DNA of 61,186 bases from an uncultured Pelagibacteraceae bacterium (GTDB lineage: Bacteria; Pseudomonadota; Alphaproteobacteria; Pelagibacterales; Pelagibacteraceae): NCBI GenBank assembly GCA_902579925.1, contig CACHIS010000006.1:1-61186 (forward strand), written 5' to 3'. This document shows, in pieces, positions 45,846 to 56,348 of this stretch. Positions within the stretch are counted from its first letter, which is position 1; every line of letters starts with the position of its first letter. The position numbers and the translations under genes were made by a program. The notes under the pieces are model-generated. The model was given only the letters and a program-made list of their open reading frames with translations, searched no databases and was not told the DNA's origin.

Positions 45846-46510
45846 ATATTTACTTTCCAGTCAGTTTCAAAAGTTACATAATTTACTTGAATGCATCTTC
45901 TTTCATTAATTATTTTTTTCTTTTCCATACCGTGCCAAGTATTTGGTCCGCTTGTAAATAGGTATCCATAATTATGTTTATAAGGAACAGTTTTTACTTT
46001 CTCTAATTTCTCATTATAAAAATCTGTACCCAAGTTTTCAGACTCATTAGTATTATTAATAAAGATTAATCCTGACATTAGTTTTTCTTTAATATCACAA
46101 TGAGGCTTAAGCCAAAAACCTTCTCGGTCGCAAATAACTTCTAATCGAACATATGAATTTGATAAATCTTTATTAATCATTTTTGAAATTTTTTCATAGA
46201 CTCCTTTAGACTGTAATTCATTAATAAATTTTACTAAATGTGGAAATTGTTTAGAGTTTTCTTTTGTTACAAAACATCTAAATTTAATAGCCTTACCACC
46301 TGAAGAGTCACCCTCTCTAAACTCTGCAGCGCCACCATCTATTGCTCTTGTACCATCATAATTAAGATTATGTTTGCTAATATCAGGAATATCTGCTTTT
46401 ACAATTTCCTCAATTGCCTCCTCTGTGAGCGCATTATGGTATTCATAGTGAGTGAAAGGAAGTTCATGCTTTTTAGATTGATTTAGAATTGAATTTAAAA
46501 AGGTCGTCAT
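45842..46510 (-). CDS. 2OG-Fe(II) dioxygenase-like protein
   Basis: A 222-residue protein with the facial triad of the 2-oxoglutarate/Fe(II) double-stranded beta-helix fold: His137 and Asp139 in [14 protein letters not shown], a distal His193 in NTWHGMEKK, and a basic pair about 12 residues later (RRCIQVNYV) that could bind 2-oxoglutarate. The strand [19 protein letters not shown] also fits. The substrate is unknown. Its start overlaps the end of the ELM1-like gene by 4 bases, so they are likely one operon, and its end overlaps carB by 4 bases. Prolyl-4-hydroxylase-like or sugar/peptide hydroxylases are possible alternatives. Confidence 0.65.
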   Translation of the reverse strand: MTTFLNSILNQSKKHELPFTHYEYHNALTEEAIEEIVKADIPDISKHNLNYDGTRAIDGGAAEFREGDSSGGKAIKFRCFVTKENSKQFPHLVKFINELQSKGVYEKISKMINKDLSNSYVRLEVICDREGFWLKPHCDIKEKLMSGLIFINNTNESENLGTDFYNEKLEKVKTVPYKHNYGYLFTSGPNTWHGMEKKKIINERRCIQVNYVTFETDWKVNI

Positions 46511-47451
46511 AGATTTATTTTTTGTTTTATTATTTTTGCCACTCTATTCGTTTCATCAAGTTTTTGATAGTTCCAATTTTCCTCATCTTCTCCTAAATTT
46601 CTAATTATATTCAACTCACTGAACAAGTTTCTAAATTTTTGAAATCTTTTATCATTTTTTCTTGGTAAAATATTTGCTATATAAATAGGTTTTCCAGTTA
46701 ATGCAGCCTCTGAAATCATTGAGCTCGAGTCACAAGTAACAACAACTCTATTAGATATTGATAAAGCAGATAAATAAGCCTTTTTATTAACGTTATCTAT
46801 AATAGTATGATTTTTTCCAAAATATCTTTTGGCATGTTCAATTGTATTTTTTGGAGTTCTCATAGATGGAATTACAACAAGCTGAAAATTATTTTTTTTC
46901 AATAAATTATTTAAAATGAAGAAAATATTTTCTATATTTTCCAGAGAATAATCATAATACTTAGTAGGACCGCCCAAAATTAATGAACAAATTTTTCTAT
47001 GATCTTTTTTAATAAATGAATTTAAATAATCTTTATTTTTAATAATTTCTGCATCTGTAAGATAATGAATCGCACCTTTTGTGTTAATTACATTTTTACC
47101 TTTTATGGAGTCATGCTCAGGAGCAACAATAAAATCAAAATGATTAAAGTTTACTTTTGGGTCCTGGATATGGATATTAATTACTTTTTTTTTTGAATTA
47201 TTTTTTAAATGGATTGCAGGGATCACACTTTTACGTCCACAAGAAATAATTAGATCAAAATCAGATTGGTTAATTTTTTTATAAACGCTTTGTGAGATTG
47301 GAGTAAGTTTGGGCGGAATTATTTTCCAAAAATTATTTAGTTCAACTGTGTGGTGTGTAAAATCAATTTCTAAAGCTTTTGCTAGTCCCTCAACTTGGCT
47401 GATCATTCCATGCATACCTTGAGTCAATAATATACCTTTTAATTTGTTCAT
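46507..47451 (-). CDS. ELM1/DUF1022-family protein (GT-B-like)
   Basis: A 314-residue protein of the 'mitochondrial fission ELM1' family, which has a GT-B-like fold. Supporting stretches: the N-terminal GILLTQGMHGMISQVEGLAKAL, FDLIISCGRKSVIPA, INIHIQDPKVNFNHFDFIVAPEHD (quoted as HIQDPKVNFNHFDFIVAPEHD in part), ILGGPTKYYDY, VIPSMRTPKNT and VVTCDSSSMISEAALTGKPIY. The last two resemble UDP-sugar-binding glycosyltransferase ends. In alphaproteobacteria the biochemical function is not settled. The gene is divergent from trxB and overlaps the oxygenase-like gene. Confidence 0.78.
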   Translation of the reverse strand: MNKLKGILLTQGMHGMISQVEGLAKALEIDFTHHTVELNNFWKIIPPKLTPISQSVYKKINQSDFDLIISCGRKSVIPAIHLKNNSKKKVINIHIQDPKVNFNHFDFIVAPEHDSIKGKNVINTKGAIHYLTDAEIIKNKDYLNSFIKKDHRKICSLILGGPTKYYDYSLENIENIFFILNNLLKKNNFQLVVIPSMRTPKNTIEHAKRYFGKNHTIIDNVNKKAYLSALSISNRVVVTCDSSSMISEAALTGKPIYIANILPRKNDKRFQKFRNLFSELNIIRNLGEDEENWNYQKLDETNRVAKIIKQKINL

Positions 47452-47472
47452 TAATTACTATATAGCTTTCAT

Positions 47473-48420
47473 ATGAGTCAAAATCCAACTAAACACACAA
47501 AAGTGTTAATAATTGGATCCGGTCCAGCTGGATATACTGCTGCAGTATATGCTGCACGTGCAATGCTAAATCCAATTTTAGTTTATGGATCTGAGCCTGG
47601 GGGACAATTAACAACAACTACTGATGTTGAGAATTATCCTGGGTTTGCTGATGTGATTCAAGGACCTTGGTTAATGGATCAAATGAAAGAGCAAGCAAAA
47701 GCTGTTGGAACAGAAATGATTCAAGATCATATTCAAACAGTCAATTTAAAATCCAAACCATTTGAAGCAATTGGTGATACAGGTCAAAAATTTACTGCTG
47801 ATAGCATTATTATTTCAACTGGTGCTCAAGCAAGATGGTTGAATATAAAATCAGAGCAAGAATTCAGAGGATTTGGTGTTTCAGCATGTGCTACATGTGA
47901 TGGATTTTTCTTTAAAGAGAAAGAAGTGGCAGTGGTTGGGGGTGGAAATGCTGCTGTAGAGGAAGCAATGTTCCTCACAAAATTTGCCTCTAAAGTAAAA
48001 CTAATCCATAGACGTGACAGCTTGAGAGCAGAAAAAATGCTTCAAAAAAAATTAATGGAAAACAAAAAAATTGAAATTATTTGGGATACAATTATTGAGG
48101 ACGTTATAGGTGATAAAGAGCCTAAGAATGTGAAGGGCATCAAAGTAAAAAATGTAAAAACAAATAAAATAAAAGAAATTAAAGTTGATGGACTATTTGT
48201 TGCGATTGGTCACGATCCAGCAACATCTCTATTCAAAGATCAATTAAAGATGGACAATGAAGGATACTTAATTACCAAACCAGACTCAACTGAAACTAAT
48301 GTTCCTGGAGTTTATGCTGCAGGAGATGTTAAGGATAAAACTTTTAGACAAGCTGTAACTGCTGCAGGAATGGGGTGTATGGCTGCTCTTGAGGCAGAAA
48401 AACATCTCTCACACAAGTAA
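47473..48420 (+). CDS. trxB: Thioredoxin reductase
   Basis: NADPH- and FAD-dependent enzyme that reduces thioredoxin. The 315-residue protein has the FAD-binding LIIGSGPAGYTAAVYAARA, the redox-active CATC in VSACATCDGFFF, the NADPH-binding VAVVGGGNAAVEEAMFL, the C-terminal FVAIGHDPATSLF and VPGVYAAGDVKDKTFRQAVTAAG (quoted as VYAAGDVKDKTFRQAVTAA). Length is typical. The ADP-ribosylglycohydrolase-like gene begins 1 base after its stop or inside its 3' end. Confidence 0.96.
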   Translation: MSQNPTKHTKVLIIGSGPAGYTAAVYAARAMLNPILVYGSEPGGQLTTTTDVENYPGFADVIQGPWLMDQMKEQAKAVGTEMIQDHIQTVNLKSKPFEAIGDTGQKFTADSIIISTGAQARWLNIKSEQEFRGFGVSACATCDGFFFKEKEVAVVGGGNAAVEEAMFLTKFASKVKLIHRRDSLRAEKMLQKKLMENKKIEIIWDTIIEDVIGDKEPKNVKGIKVKNVKTNKIKEIKVDGLFVAIGHDPATSLFKDQLKMDNEGYLITKPDSTETNVPGVYAAGDVKDKTFRQAVTAAGMGCMAALEAEKHLSHK

Positions 48421-48421
48421 A

Positions 48422-49369
48422 GTGAGGAATAATTTACACGTTTTTTTAGGAGCAACTGTAGCTGATGCAGCAGCTAGACCATTACATTGGGTTTATAATC
48501 AAAAAAAACTTCTAAGTTATATTAAAGGGAAAAAAGATTTTACTTTTTTAAAAAAAAATAAAAGTCCTTTTTATAATATTAAGACAGGAAAAGTTTCAGG
48601 ATATAATGCAATTGGCCAAGTTATGTTCAAAACATTACTTGAAGATCACAGAAATATTGAGGAAAGATTCAAAAAGAATATTACAAAGAGTTTTGGTCCA
48701 GGAAGTATTTACTGGAAAAATTTAAGTCTAAGAGTAAAATATAAAAGGGTTAAAGATTGGCGAGGAATAATCAAAGGTCCTTGGATACATCAAAATATCA
48801 TAGAAACTGTAAGAAATATTAGAGCTAAAAAAAAATTAACTGGTGGTGTAAAAGTAAACGAGTCTGATGGTTATTGTGCTGCTCTACCTTATTTTTTATA
48901 TGGTTATAATTTAAAAAACATAAAACAAATTATCTCTATTGTAACTGTTTCAAAAATAAGCCTGAAATATGCTTTAGCAAAATTTTATCTATTAGATTTA
49001 GCGCTTAAAGGCAGAAAAGATCCTATTAATCAATTTATTAAAAAATTTAAAAAAAATTCATATTTTAAGAATATTGTAAATGACATTCAAAAAGTGAAAA
49101 GATTAAAATCGAAGCCTCACTCATTATTAGTTAAAAAATTAGGTATGGCATGTAGCTATCCTGGAACTTTTAATAGTTCTATTCATTCAATTATTAATTC
49201 AACAAATTATAAAAGTGCAATTTTAAGAACTATTAAAGCTGGTGGCTGTAATTGTTCAAGAGTTAATTTTATTGGGGCATATTTCGCTGCTTTAAAAGGA
49301 GTGGAAACTATCCCCAAATCTTGGATAAAAAAAACAGTTCCTGCTAAAAAAATATTAGACCAAAAATAA
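48422..49369 (+). CDS. ADP-ribosylglycohydrolase-family protein
   Basis: Helical protein of the ADP-ribosylglycohydrolase fold. The N-terminal HVFLGATVADAAARPLHWVY and the C-terminal GGCNCSRVNFIGAYFAALKG correspond to the two conserved family ends. The usual metal-binding Asp pair at the C-terminal motif (GGDxD) is replaced by GGCNCS, which may mean a different chemistry or a non-enzymatic role. Two starts are possible: GTG at 48422, 1 base after the trxB stop, giving 315 residues, or TTG at 48389 within trxB. I prefer GTG because the homologous part begins a few residues later. Likely co-transcribed with trxB. Its stop lies 6 bases before the end of the convergent aminotransferase gene. Confidence 0.72.
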   Translation: MRNNLHVFLGATVADAAARPLHWVYNQKKLLSYIKGKKDFTFLKKNKSPFYNIKTGKVSGYNAIGQVMFKTLLEDHRNIEERFKKNITKSFGPGSIYWKNLSLRVKYKRVKDWRGIIKGPWIHQNIIETVRNIRAKKKLTGGVKVNESDGYCAALPYFLYGYNLKNIKQIISIVTVSKISLKYALAKFYLLDLALKGRKDPINQFIKKFKKNSYFKNIVNDIQKVKRLKSKPHSLLVKKLGMACSYPGTFNSSIHSIINSTNYKSAILRTIKAGGCNCSRVNFIGAYFAALKGVETIPKSWIKKTVPAKKILDQK

Positions 49370-49375
49370 TATTGT

Positions 49376-50563
49376 CTATTCTAAACTTTCACAAAAAGAT
49401 TTTATTCTATTCATTGCCTTTTCTAAACTCTTCATTGAAGTTGCGTAGGAAATTCTAAAATATCCGTCTAACCCAAATGCTGAACCTTGAACCACAGCAA
49501 CATTTTCTTTTTCAAGTAATTTTTTGACAAAGTCAGTATCAGTTTTTAATTTTGTTTTTTTATTTAAAAGGCCTTTGCAACTTGGAAAGACATAAAATGC
49601 TCCATTCGGTTTAAGACAACTGATACCTTTTATACTATTTAAACTTTTAACTACAAAGTCTCTTCTTTGCTTAAAAGCATTTGATCTTTTTTTAATAAAA
49701 CTCTGCTTTCCATTCAATGCTTCAACTGCAGCTGCTTGACTAATAGAAGAAGGATTTGAAGTTGATTGTGATTGAATTTTACCTATAGCTTTAATTATAT
49801 CTTTTGGTCCTGCTGCATAACCTATTCTCCATCCTGTCATCGCATAAGATTTGCTAACACCATTCATTGTGATTGTTCGATCTTTGAGTTTTGAAATTTG
49901 AGCGATTGTAAAAAAATTAAAATTATCATATCTTACGTGTTCATAAATATCATCACTTAGGATATAAATTTTTTTGTTTCTAGTTAAAACTTTGGCTAAG
50001 CTTTGAATTTCTTTTTTTGTGTATCCTGCTCCAGTAGGGTTTGACGGCGAATTTAAGATGACCCATTTAGTCCTTTTAGAAATTGCTTTTTTAAGTTTTT
50101 TTGCTGTAAGTTTAAAACCTTCTTGTTCTGTACATTTTACTATTTTTGGTCTTCCTCCAGCTAAAAGAACCATATCCGGATACGAAACCCAAAATGGTGC
50201 TGGAATTATAACCTCATCACCTTTATTTAATGTTGCCATAAAGGTATTGTAGAGAACTTGCTTTCCACCTGTGCCTACTGTTATTTGATCAGCTGAATAA
50301 TTTAATTTGTTTTCTCTTCTAAATTTTCCAATAACAGCTTTTTTTAATGCTGGAGTACCATCTACAGCGGTATATTTTGTGTCCCCTTTTTTAATGGCTC
50401 TAATCGCAGCTTTTTTAATATTATTTGGAGTATCAAAGTCTGGTTCACCAGCACCGAGGCCAATCACGTCTTTACCAGCTGATCTAAGTTCTCTCGCTTT
50501 CTGCGTTACCGCGATTGTTGGCGATGGTTTAATTCTCTTTAAACTGTCTGATATTATGCTCAT
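49376..50563 (-). CDS. aspC: Class I/II aminotransferase, aspartate type
   Basis: PLP-dependent transaminase, most like the alphaproteobacterial aspartate (or aspartate/prephenate) aminotransferase. The 395-residue protein begins LKRIKPSPTIAVTQKAREL, has GLGAGEPDFDTP, the PLP contacts NSPSNPTGAGYTKKE and SDDIYEHVRYD, the Schiff-base Lys in NGVSKSYAMTGWRIGYAAGP, and the carboxylate-binding Arg in FRISYATS. Substrate preference cannot be fixed by eye. It is convergent with the ADP-ribosylglycohydrolase-like gene and divergent from uvrB. Confidence 0.88.
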   Translation of the reverse strand: MSIISDSLKRIKPSPTIAVTQKARELRSAGKDVIGLGAGEPDFDTPNNIKKAAIRAIKKGDTKYTAVDGTPALKKAVIGKFRRENKLNYSADQITVGTGGKQVLYNTFMATLNKGDEVIIPAPFWVSYPDMVLLAGGRPKIVKCTEQEGFKLTAKKLKKAISKRTKWVILNSPSNPTGAGYTKKEIQSLAKVLTRNKKIYILSDDIYEHVRYDNFNFFTIAQISKLKDRTITMNGVSKSYAMTGWRIGYAAGPKDIIKAIGKIQSQSTSNPSSISQAAAVEALNGKQSFIKKRSNAFKQRRDFVVKSLNSIKGISCLKPNGAFYVFPSCKGLLNKKTKLKTDTDFVKKLLEKENVAVVQGSAFGLDGYFRISYATSMKSLEKAMNRIKSFCESLE

Positions 50564-50598
50564 TGAAATATAATTTAATTCTACTACTTTCTTAATAT

Positions 50599-52773
50599 AT
50601 GGAAAATACTTATCAAGATTTAATTACAGATATTCAGAGTAAAAATCCAAAAATCAGTGGAAAACTTGAAGGAGGAAAAAGATTCAAAATAAAATCAGAT
50701 TTTAAGCCAGCAGGAGATCAACCAGAAGCTATCAAAAAATTAGTAAAAGGAGCTAATAAAGAGGCATTTAATCAAGTTCTACTTGGAGTTACAGGCTCTG
50801 GAAAAACATTCACTATGGCAAAAGTTATTGAAGCCACAAATAGACCAGCATTAATTTTAGCCCCTAATAAAACCCTAGCCGCCCAACTTTATGGTGAGAT
50901 GAAAACTTTTTTTCCAGACAATGCTGTGGAATATTTTGTTTCCTATTATGATTATTATACCCCAGAAGCATACGTTCCTCGATCAGATACCTACATTGAA
51001 AAGGAAGCGTCAATTAATGAACAAATAGATCGAATGAGACATTCAGCAACAAGATCTCTTCTTGAAAGAGATGACGTATTAATTGTTGCAAGTGTGTCAT
51101 GTATATACGGTTTAGGTTCAGTTGAAGCGTATAGCAAGATGACTCTAACACTTCAAAAAAATTATGAATACAATAGAGAACAAATAATTAAATCTTTGGT
51201 GGCACTTCAATACAAACGTAATGATCAAAATTTTTATAGAGGTACATTTAGAGCCCGAGGTGAATATTTAGAAATTTTTCCATCACATTTAGAGGATAGA
51301 GCTTGGAGATTAAGCCTTTTTGGAGAAAAACTTGAAAAAATAGAGGAATTTGATCCTTTAACAGGAGATCAAGTAAGAGAATTAAGTCTGGTTAAGATAT
51401 ATGCCAATAGTCATTACATTACTCCTAAACCAACTATCGAACAAGCAATTATTAATATAAGAAAGGAACTGGAAACTACTCTAAAAAAACACAAAGCAGA
51501 AAATAAGTTGCTTGAGGCACAAAGGTTAGAAGAAAGAACGAAATTTGACCTTGAAATGATTGAAGCAACAGGATCTTGTGCTGGTATTGAAAACTATTCA
51601 AGATTTTTATCTGGAAGAAAACCAGGCGAACCGCCTCCCACTCTATTTGAATATTTTCCAGATAATACTTTAATTTTTGTTGACGAATGCCATGTTACAG
51701 TTCCACAATTAAATGGAATGTACAAAGGTGATAGATCAAGAAAAAGCACTCTAGCTGAATATGGTTTTAGACTTCCATCATGTATGGACAACAGACCATT
51801 AAAATTTGAAGAATGGGATTTAATGAGAACTCAAACAGTTTTTGTTTCAGCTACACCTGGGCCATGGGAATTAGAGCAGACCAAAGGAAAATTTATTGAT
51901 CAAGTAATTAGACCTACTGGCTTAATTGATCCACCAGTTGAAATAAGACCTGCAAAAAACCAAGTGGACGATTTAATGCATGAGTGCAAAAAAGTAATTG
52001 AAAATAATCACAGAGTTTTAGTTACCACTCTTACAAAAAAGATGGCTGAAGATTTAACAGAATATCTTCATGAAAATGGGGTTAAAGTTAGATACCTTCA
52101 CTCAGATATAGATACTTTAGAAAGAATAGAAATCATGAGAGACTTAAGAATGGGAGTTTTTGATGTTCTCGTTGGAATAAATCTTTTAAGAGAGGGTTTA
52201 GATATCCCTGAATGTGCTTTGGTAGGTATTTTAGATGCTGACAAAGAGGGTTTTTTAAGATCTGAAACCTCACTGATTCAGACAATTGGAAGAGCAGCAA
52301 GAAATGTTGAGGGCAAGGTAATTTTGTATGCTGATAAAGAAACCAAAAGTATTAAAAAAGCAATTCAAGAAACAGATAGAAGAAGAAAAATTCAATTAGA
52401 TTACAATAAAAAACATAAAATTGATGCAAAGTCAGTCAAAAAAGAAATTAGCGATATATTGGAGAGTGTGTATGAGAAAGATTATGTCAAGATTAGTGAG
52501 GGCTCAAATGTTGGTGGAAATTTAAAAAAGCATCTTAAAGCTTTGGACAAAAAAATGAAGGAAGCAGCTTCTAATCTTGAATTTGAAGAAGCTGCAAAAA
52601 TAAGGGATGAGATAAGAAAATTAGAGAGCACAGAATTAGAAATAACATTAAATCCTAAAATAAGACAGTACGATGTTAAAAATAAGCTTTACCCAAAAGG
52701 AAGATCAACTATGGGTATGCCTGGCACTAAAGTAACAAAAAAAAGAGATAAAAAATGGAAGCACGGAAAATAA
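50599..52773 (+). CDS. uvrB: Excinuclease ABC subunit UvrB
   Basis: Damage-verification helicase of nucleotide excision repair. The 724-residue protein has [15 protein letters not shown], Walker [18 protein letters not shown], the beta-hairpin [21 protein letters not shown] (quoted as [19 protein letters not shown]), [14 protein letters not shown], the helicase motifs [27 protein letters not shown] and [12 protein letters not shown], and a C-terminal UVR motif ([17 protein letters not shown]). A basic tail of about 40 residues follows. Its last 19 bases overlap the SDR gene. uvrC is 1.1 kb downstream. Confidence 0.97.
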   Translation: MENTYQDLITDIQSKNPKISGKLEGGKRFKIKSDFKPAGDQPEAIKKLVKGANKEAFNQVLLGVTGSGKTFTMAKVIEATNRPALILAPNKTLAAQLYGEMKTFFPDNAVEYFVSYYDYYTPEAYVPRSDTYIEKEASINEQIDRMRHSATRSLLERDDVLIVASVSCIYGLGSVEAYSKMTLTLQKNYEYNREQIIKSLVALQYKRNDQNFYRGTFRARGEYLEIFPSHLEDRAWRLSLFGEKLEKIEEFDPLTGDQVRELSLVKIYANSHYITPKPTIEQAIINIRKELETTLKKHKAENKLLEAQRLEERTKFDLEMIEATGSCAGIENYSRFLSGRKPGEPPPTLFEYFPDNTLIFVDECHVTVPQLNGMYKGDRSRKSTLAEYGFRLPSCMDNRPLKFEEWDLMRTQTVFVSATPGPWELEQTKGKFIDQVIRPTGLIDPPVEIRPAKNQVDDLMHECKKVIENNHRVLVTTLTKKMAEDLTEYLHENGVKVRYLHSDIDTLERIEIMRDLRMGVFDVLVGINLLREGLDIPECALVGILDADKEGFLRSETSLIQTIGRAARNVEGKVILYADKETKSIKKAIQETDRRRKIQLDYNKKHKIDAKSVKKEISDILESVYEKDYVKISEGSNVGGNLKKHLKALDKKMKEAASNLEFEEAAKIRDEIRKLESTELEITLNPKIRQYDVKNKLYPKGRSTMGMPGTKVTKKRDKKWKHGK

Positions 52774-53510
52774 TTATTACAGGAGGAGCGACTAGAATAG
52801 GTGCTGCAATAGCAAAGAAATTATCAGGACCAAAAATTGAGATAGTAATTCACTATAATAAATCTAAATCTAAAGCAGAGAAGCTTAAAAAAGAATTAAA
52901 AAAGAATGGTACTATTGTTTATTTAGTAAAAGCAGATCTAGGTAAAGAAAATGATGTGGATAAAATTATTAAATTTTCAAAAATAAAATTAAAATATTTT
53001 GACTGTTTAATTAACAATGCCTCCTTATTTGAAAATGATAAATTGGAAAATTTTACATTTAAAAGTTGGGATCTTCATTTAAATACAAATCTTAAAGCGC
53101 CTGCATTGCTATCAAAAGGTTTTGCCAAAAATACCAGAGGAAAAAATAATAGTATAATTAATATTATTGACCAAAGAGTTTTCAAATTAACACCGTACTT
53201 TTTTTCGTATACATTGAGTAAAACAGGCCTTTATACTTTAACTAAAACAAGTGCAATGAGCCTGGCTCCAAAAATACGTGTAAATGGTATAGCTCCGGGT
53301 CCAACAATTAAAAATAAAAGACAAACTGAAAAACACTTTAAAAAACAGTATTTTGCTACCCCATTAAAACAACAGGTTGATGTCAAAGAAATCTGTAATG
53401 CTGTTGACTTTTTTATAAAAAACAGCTCTATTACGGGTCAGGTTTTAGCAATCGACAGTGGTCAAAGTTTGAACTGGCAAACACCAGATATAATAGGTGG
53501 TAATGAATGA
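52755..53510 (+). CDS. SDR oxidoreductase, pteridine reductase/FolM-like
   Basis: Short-chain dehydrogenase of 251 residues. The N-terminal [12 protein letters not shown] has the T-G-x3-R-x-G loop seen in pteridine reductases rather than the usual TGxxxGxG. It also shows [10 protein letters not shown], and the catalytic Y-x3-K in [15 protein letters not shown], and [10 protein letters not shown]. Reduction of dihydrobiopterin- or dihydromonapterin-type substrates is suggested by this loop and by folB starting 4 bases before its stop; that is inference. It also overlaps the uvrB end by 19 bases. Another SDR function remains possible. Confidence 0.75.
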   Translation: MEARKIIITGGATRIGAAIAKKLSGPKIEIVIHYNKSKSKAEKLKKELKKNGTIVYLVKADLGKENDVDKIIKFSKIKLKYFDCLINNASLFENDKLENFTFKSWDLHLNTNLKAPALLSKGFAKNTRGKNNSIINIIDQRVFKLTPYFFSYTLSKTGLYTLTKTSAMSLAPKIRVNGIAPGPTIKNKRQTEKHFKKQYFATPLKQQVDVKEICNAVDFFIKNSSITGQVLAIDSGQSLNWQTPDIIGGNE

Positions 53511-53932
53511 AAAAAAATAATCTTAGAATAGTTAAGATTAATAAATCAAAAAGCTTGTTCAATTACGAGAAAAAAATTTTAATTAATGAACTTATTTTAG
53601 ATCTTAAACTTGGTTATTATGAATTTGAAAAAGAGAAATCCCAAAAAATTAAATTTAGTCTTGAGATTGACTATGAGGATAAAAAACCTACCAATGATAA
53701 AGACATTAAGTCAATAGTAAACTATGGAACAGTTGTTAAATTAATAACAAAATTAGTTAAAAAGAAACACTACAATTTTTTAGAGTCCCTTGCAGAGGCA
53801 GTTTTTGATGAATTGTTTAAAGATAAAAGGATAGGTAAAATAATGTTAAAAATTGAAAAATTAGAAATTTTAAAAGACTGTTCATCGGTTGGTATTCAAA
53901 TTACCAAAAAGAGAAGTCATGATAAGTTCTGA
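53507..53932 (+). CDS. folB: Dihydroneopterin aldolase FolB
   Basis: Cleaves dihydroneopterin in folate synthesis. The 141-residue protein has an N-terminal extension of about 25 residues and then the tunnelling fold: [23 protein letters not shown] (quoted as [18 protein letters not shown]), equivalent to the family's l-l-l-a-iGvye-Er-q, [32 protein letters not shown] with the conserved Glu, and a final strand. It is 4 bases overlapped by the SDR gene upstream and overlaps uvrC by 14 bases. Folate needed by ThyX would come from this pathway. Confidence 0.85.
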   Translation: MKKNNLRIVKINKSKSLFNYEKKILINELILDLKLGYYEFEKEKSQKIKFSLEIDYEDKKPTNDKDIKSIVNYGTVVKLITKLVKKKHYNFLESLAEAVFDELFKDKRIGKIMLKIEKLEILKDCSSVGIQITKKRSHDKF

Positions 53933-55754
53933 TATAGGAAAAGAGGTTATTAAAAAAGAGCTTACGCTTATTCCAAAATTACCTGGGGTATACAAAATGC
54001 TTAATGATAAGGGAGATATCCTTTACGTTGGTAAAGCAAAAAATTTACCCAATAGACTTAAAAGCTATGTAGCTGAAAAAAATCATATTATTCGAACCGA
54101 GAGAATGCTGTCTCAAACTAGAAAGCTAGAAATTACAACTACTTCAAATGAGAGTGAGGCATTACTTCTTGAAGCAAATTTAATTAAAAAACATAAACCT
54201 AAATTTAATATTCTATTAAGAGATGATAAATCTTTTCCTTTTATTTTTATTAGTAATAAAGATAGATGGCCTCAAATAAAAAGACATCGTGGAAAAAAAA
54301 CAAATGAAGGTTTTTATTTTGGTCCTTTCGCATCTGCAGGTTCAGCTAATTGGACAATTAAAATGATACAAAAGATTTTTCACCTACGTGTTTGTGATGA
54401 TACAGTTTTTAAAAATAGAGAGCGTCCCTGTATTTTGTACCAAATTAAGAGATGTTCTGGACCTTGTGTGGGTTATATAGAAAAAGAGGATTATAAAAAA
54501 ACAGTAGATGACGCAATAGAATTTGTATCGGGTAAATCAAGAAAAATACAAAAAAATCTTTCAGACCAAATGGAAAAAGCTAGTGCAGATTTAGATTTTG
54601 AAAAAGCAACGATTTTAAGAGATAGAATAAAATCTTTAAATATAATTCAGTCTTCACAAAGAATAAATGAGGCCAACTTGATTGAGGCTGATGTAATCGC
54701 AGGTTACAAAGAGTCGGGCAAAACTTGTATTCAAGTTTTTTTTTATAGATCAAAACAAAACTGGGGTAATCAAGCTTTTTTTCCAAAACACGACCCAGAT
54801 GAAAAATTAAGTAATATAATAAATTCTTTTGTTTCTCAATTTTATGAAAATAAAAGTGTCCCATCCTCAATAATTTTATCTGAGGAAATAAAAGAGAAGG
54901 TATTAATTGAGAAAACACTTTCACAAAAAGAAAGTAAGCAGATTAATATATCAGTTGCAAAAAAAGGCTCAAAGTTAAAAGTAATCAATCAGGCCATTAA
55001 AAACGCTAAAGATAGTTTGAATAGAAAACTTTATGAAAGCCAGAATAACCGAGAATTATTTGAAGCAGTAACTACAAAATTTAATTTAGAGACAAATATA
55101 AATCTAATTGAAGTTTATGATAATAGCCATATTCAAGGAACTAATAGCGTTGGTGCCTTAATAGCTTATGGAGATGAAGGATTTATAAAAAAAAGATACA
55201 GAAAATTTAATATAAAAAATAAAAAAAATGAACAAGATGACTATGGGATGATGCGTGAAGTATTGAATAGAAGGTTTAAAAGAGCAGTCCAAGAGAAAGA
55301 TAATTATTTGTCATTTCCGGATTTAGTTATGGTTGATGGTGGAAAAGGACAATACTCTGTAGCTAGAGAGGCTTTAAATGAATTGGGGCTACACGACATC
55401 CCTATTATTGCTATAGCAAAAGGTAAATTTAGAAATAGTGGTAATGAAACTTTTTTTCATAATGGAAAAGAAGTCAAATTTGCAAAAAATGATCCTACTT
55501 TATTTTTTCTTCAAAGAATTCGTGACGAATCTCACAGATTTGCGATAAGCGCTCACAGGGCAAAAAGGAAAAAAGGAATGAATAAATCTTTGCTAGATCA
55601 AATAGATGGAATTGGTTCAATAAGAAAAAGAGCCCTTTTAAACCATTTTGGATCTGCAAGAGCAGTTGAATCAGCTAGTCTCGATGAAATAAAATCTGTA
55701 GATGGTGTTGAAGTAAAAGTCGCAAAAAAGATATATAATTTTTTCCATGAATAA
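53919..55754 (+). CDS. uvrC: Excinuclease ABC subunit UvrC
   Basis: Makes both incisions in nucleotide excision repair. The protein has the GIY-YIG nuclease ([20 protein letters not shown]), a Cys-rich patch ([17 protein letters not shown]), a UVR motif ([17 protein letters not shown]), the RNase H-like C-terminal nuclease with [11 protein letters not shown] and [16 protein letters not shown], and a helix-hairpin-helix tail. I start at the ATG at 53919 ([10 protein letters not shown], 611 residues), preceded by AGAGAA; the frame could begin at a TTG 30 bases upstream, which would deepen the overlap with folB for no conserved gain. Confidence 0.95.
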   Translation: MISSDIGKEVIKKELTLIPKLPGVYKMLNDKGDILYVGKAKNLPNRLKSYVAEKNHIIRTERMLSQTRKLEITTTSNESEALLLEANLIKKHKPKFNILLRDDKSFPFIFISNKDRWPQIKRHRGKKTNEGFYFGPFASAGSANWTIKMIQKIFHLRVCDDTVFKNRERPCILYQIKRCSGPCVGYIEKEDYKKTVDDAIEFVSGKSRKIQKNLSDQMEKASADLDFEKATILRDRIKSLNIIQSSQRINEANLIEADVIAGYKESGKTCIQVFFYRSKQNWGNQAFFPKHDPDEKLSNIINSFVSQFYENKSVPSSIILSEEIKEKVLIEKTLSQKESKQINISVAKKGSKLKVINQAIKNAKDSLNRKLYESQNNRELFEAVTTKFNLETNINLIEVYDNSHIQGTNSVGALIAYGDEGFIKKRYRKFNIKNKKNEQDDYGMMREVLNRRFKRAVQEKDNYLSFPDLVMVDGGKGQYSVAREALNELGLHDIPIIAIAKGKFRNSGNETFFHNGKEVKFAKNDPTLFFLQRIRDESHRFAISAHRAKRKKGMNKSLLDQIDGIGSIRKRALLNHFGSARAVESASLDEIKSVDGVEVKVAKKIYNFFHE

Positions 55755-55763
55755 AAAAAAAAT

Positions 55764-56348
55764 ATGCTTAAAAAAATACCCAATATACTTACTGTAGGCA
55801 GAATTTTAATCGTTCCCTTTTTTGTTTTAGCTTTCTATTTACCTGGGTTTTATGGAGACTTGACTGCTTTAATTTTGTTTATTGTAGCGTCTTTCACAGA
55901 CTTTTTAGATGGTATGTTAGCAAGAATTCTTGGAGAAGAATCTAAGTTAGGTGAACTGTTAGATCCAATAGCAGATAAAATTATCGTAGCTACAGCATTA
56001 ATCTTGTTAGTAATGGATGGAACAATAAGAAGCTATGAGGTGATTGCAGCAATAATTATTTTAACAAGAGAAATTTTAATTTCAGGTTTAAGAGAATTTT
56101 TAGCTAAAGGGAAAATTAAATTACCTGTATCAAATTTGGCAAAATTAAAAACAGTTTTGCAAATGGTCTCTATAGCACTTTTACTATCGGGTGAAACTGG
56201 AAACAAAATTATAAATTTTCAAGATTACAATGCTCAGACAATAGGAATAATCCTTTTATGGTTGTCAGCTGCACTGACACTTTTTACTGGCTATGAATAT
56301 ATGCGTAGAGGAATTGATCATGCAATATCAGAAGACAATAAAGATTAA
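55764..56348 (+). CDS. pgsA: CDP-diacylglycerol--glycerol-3-phosphate 3-phosphatidyltransferase
   Basis: Commits CDP-diacylglycerol to phosphatidylglycerol synthesis in the inner membrane. The 194-residue protein has several membrane helices and the CDP-alcohol phosphotransferase motif in full: the D-x2-D-G-x2-A-R core as DFLDGMLAR, then G-x3-D-x3-D as GELLDPIAD. The N-terminus KKIPNILTVGRILIVPFFV is typical of PgsA. It begins 9 bases after uvrC, an arrangement common in alphaproteobacteria. Its TAA lies in a TTAA that also supplies the stop of the convergent ilvE. Confidence 0.95.
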   Translation: MLKKIPNILTVGRILIVPFFVLAFYLPGFYGDLTALILFIVASFTDFLDGMLARILGEESKLGELLDPIADKIIVATALILLVMDGTIRSYEVIAAIIILTREILISGLREFLAKGKIKLPVSNLAKLKTVLQMVSIALLLSGETGNKIINFQDYNAQTIGIILLWLSAALTLFTGYEYMRRGIDHAISEDNKD

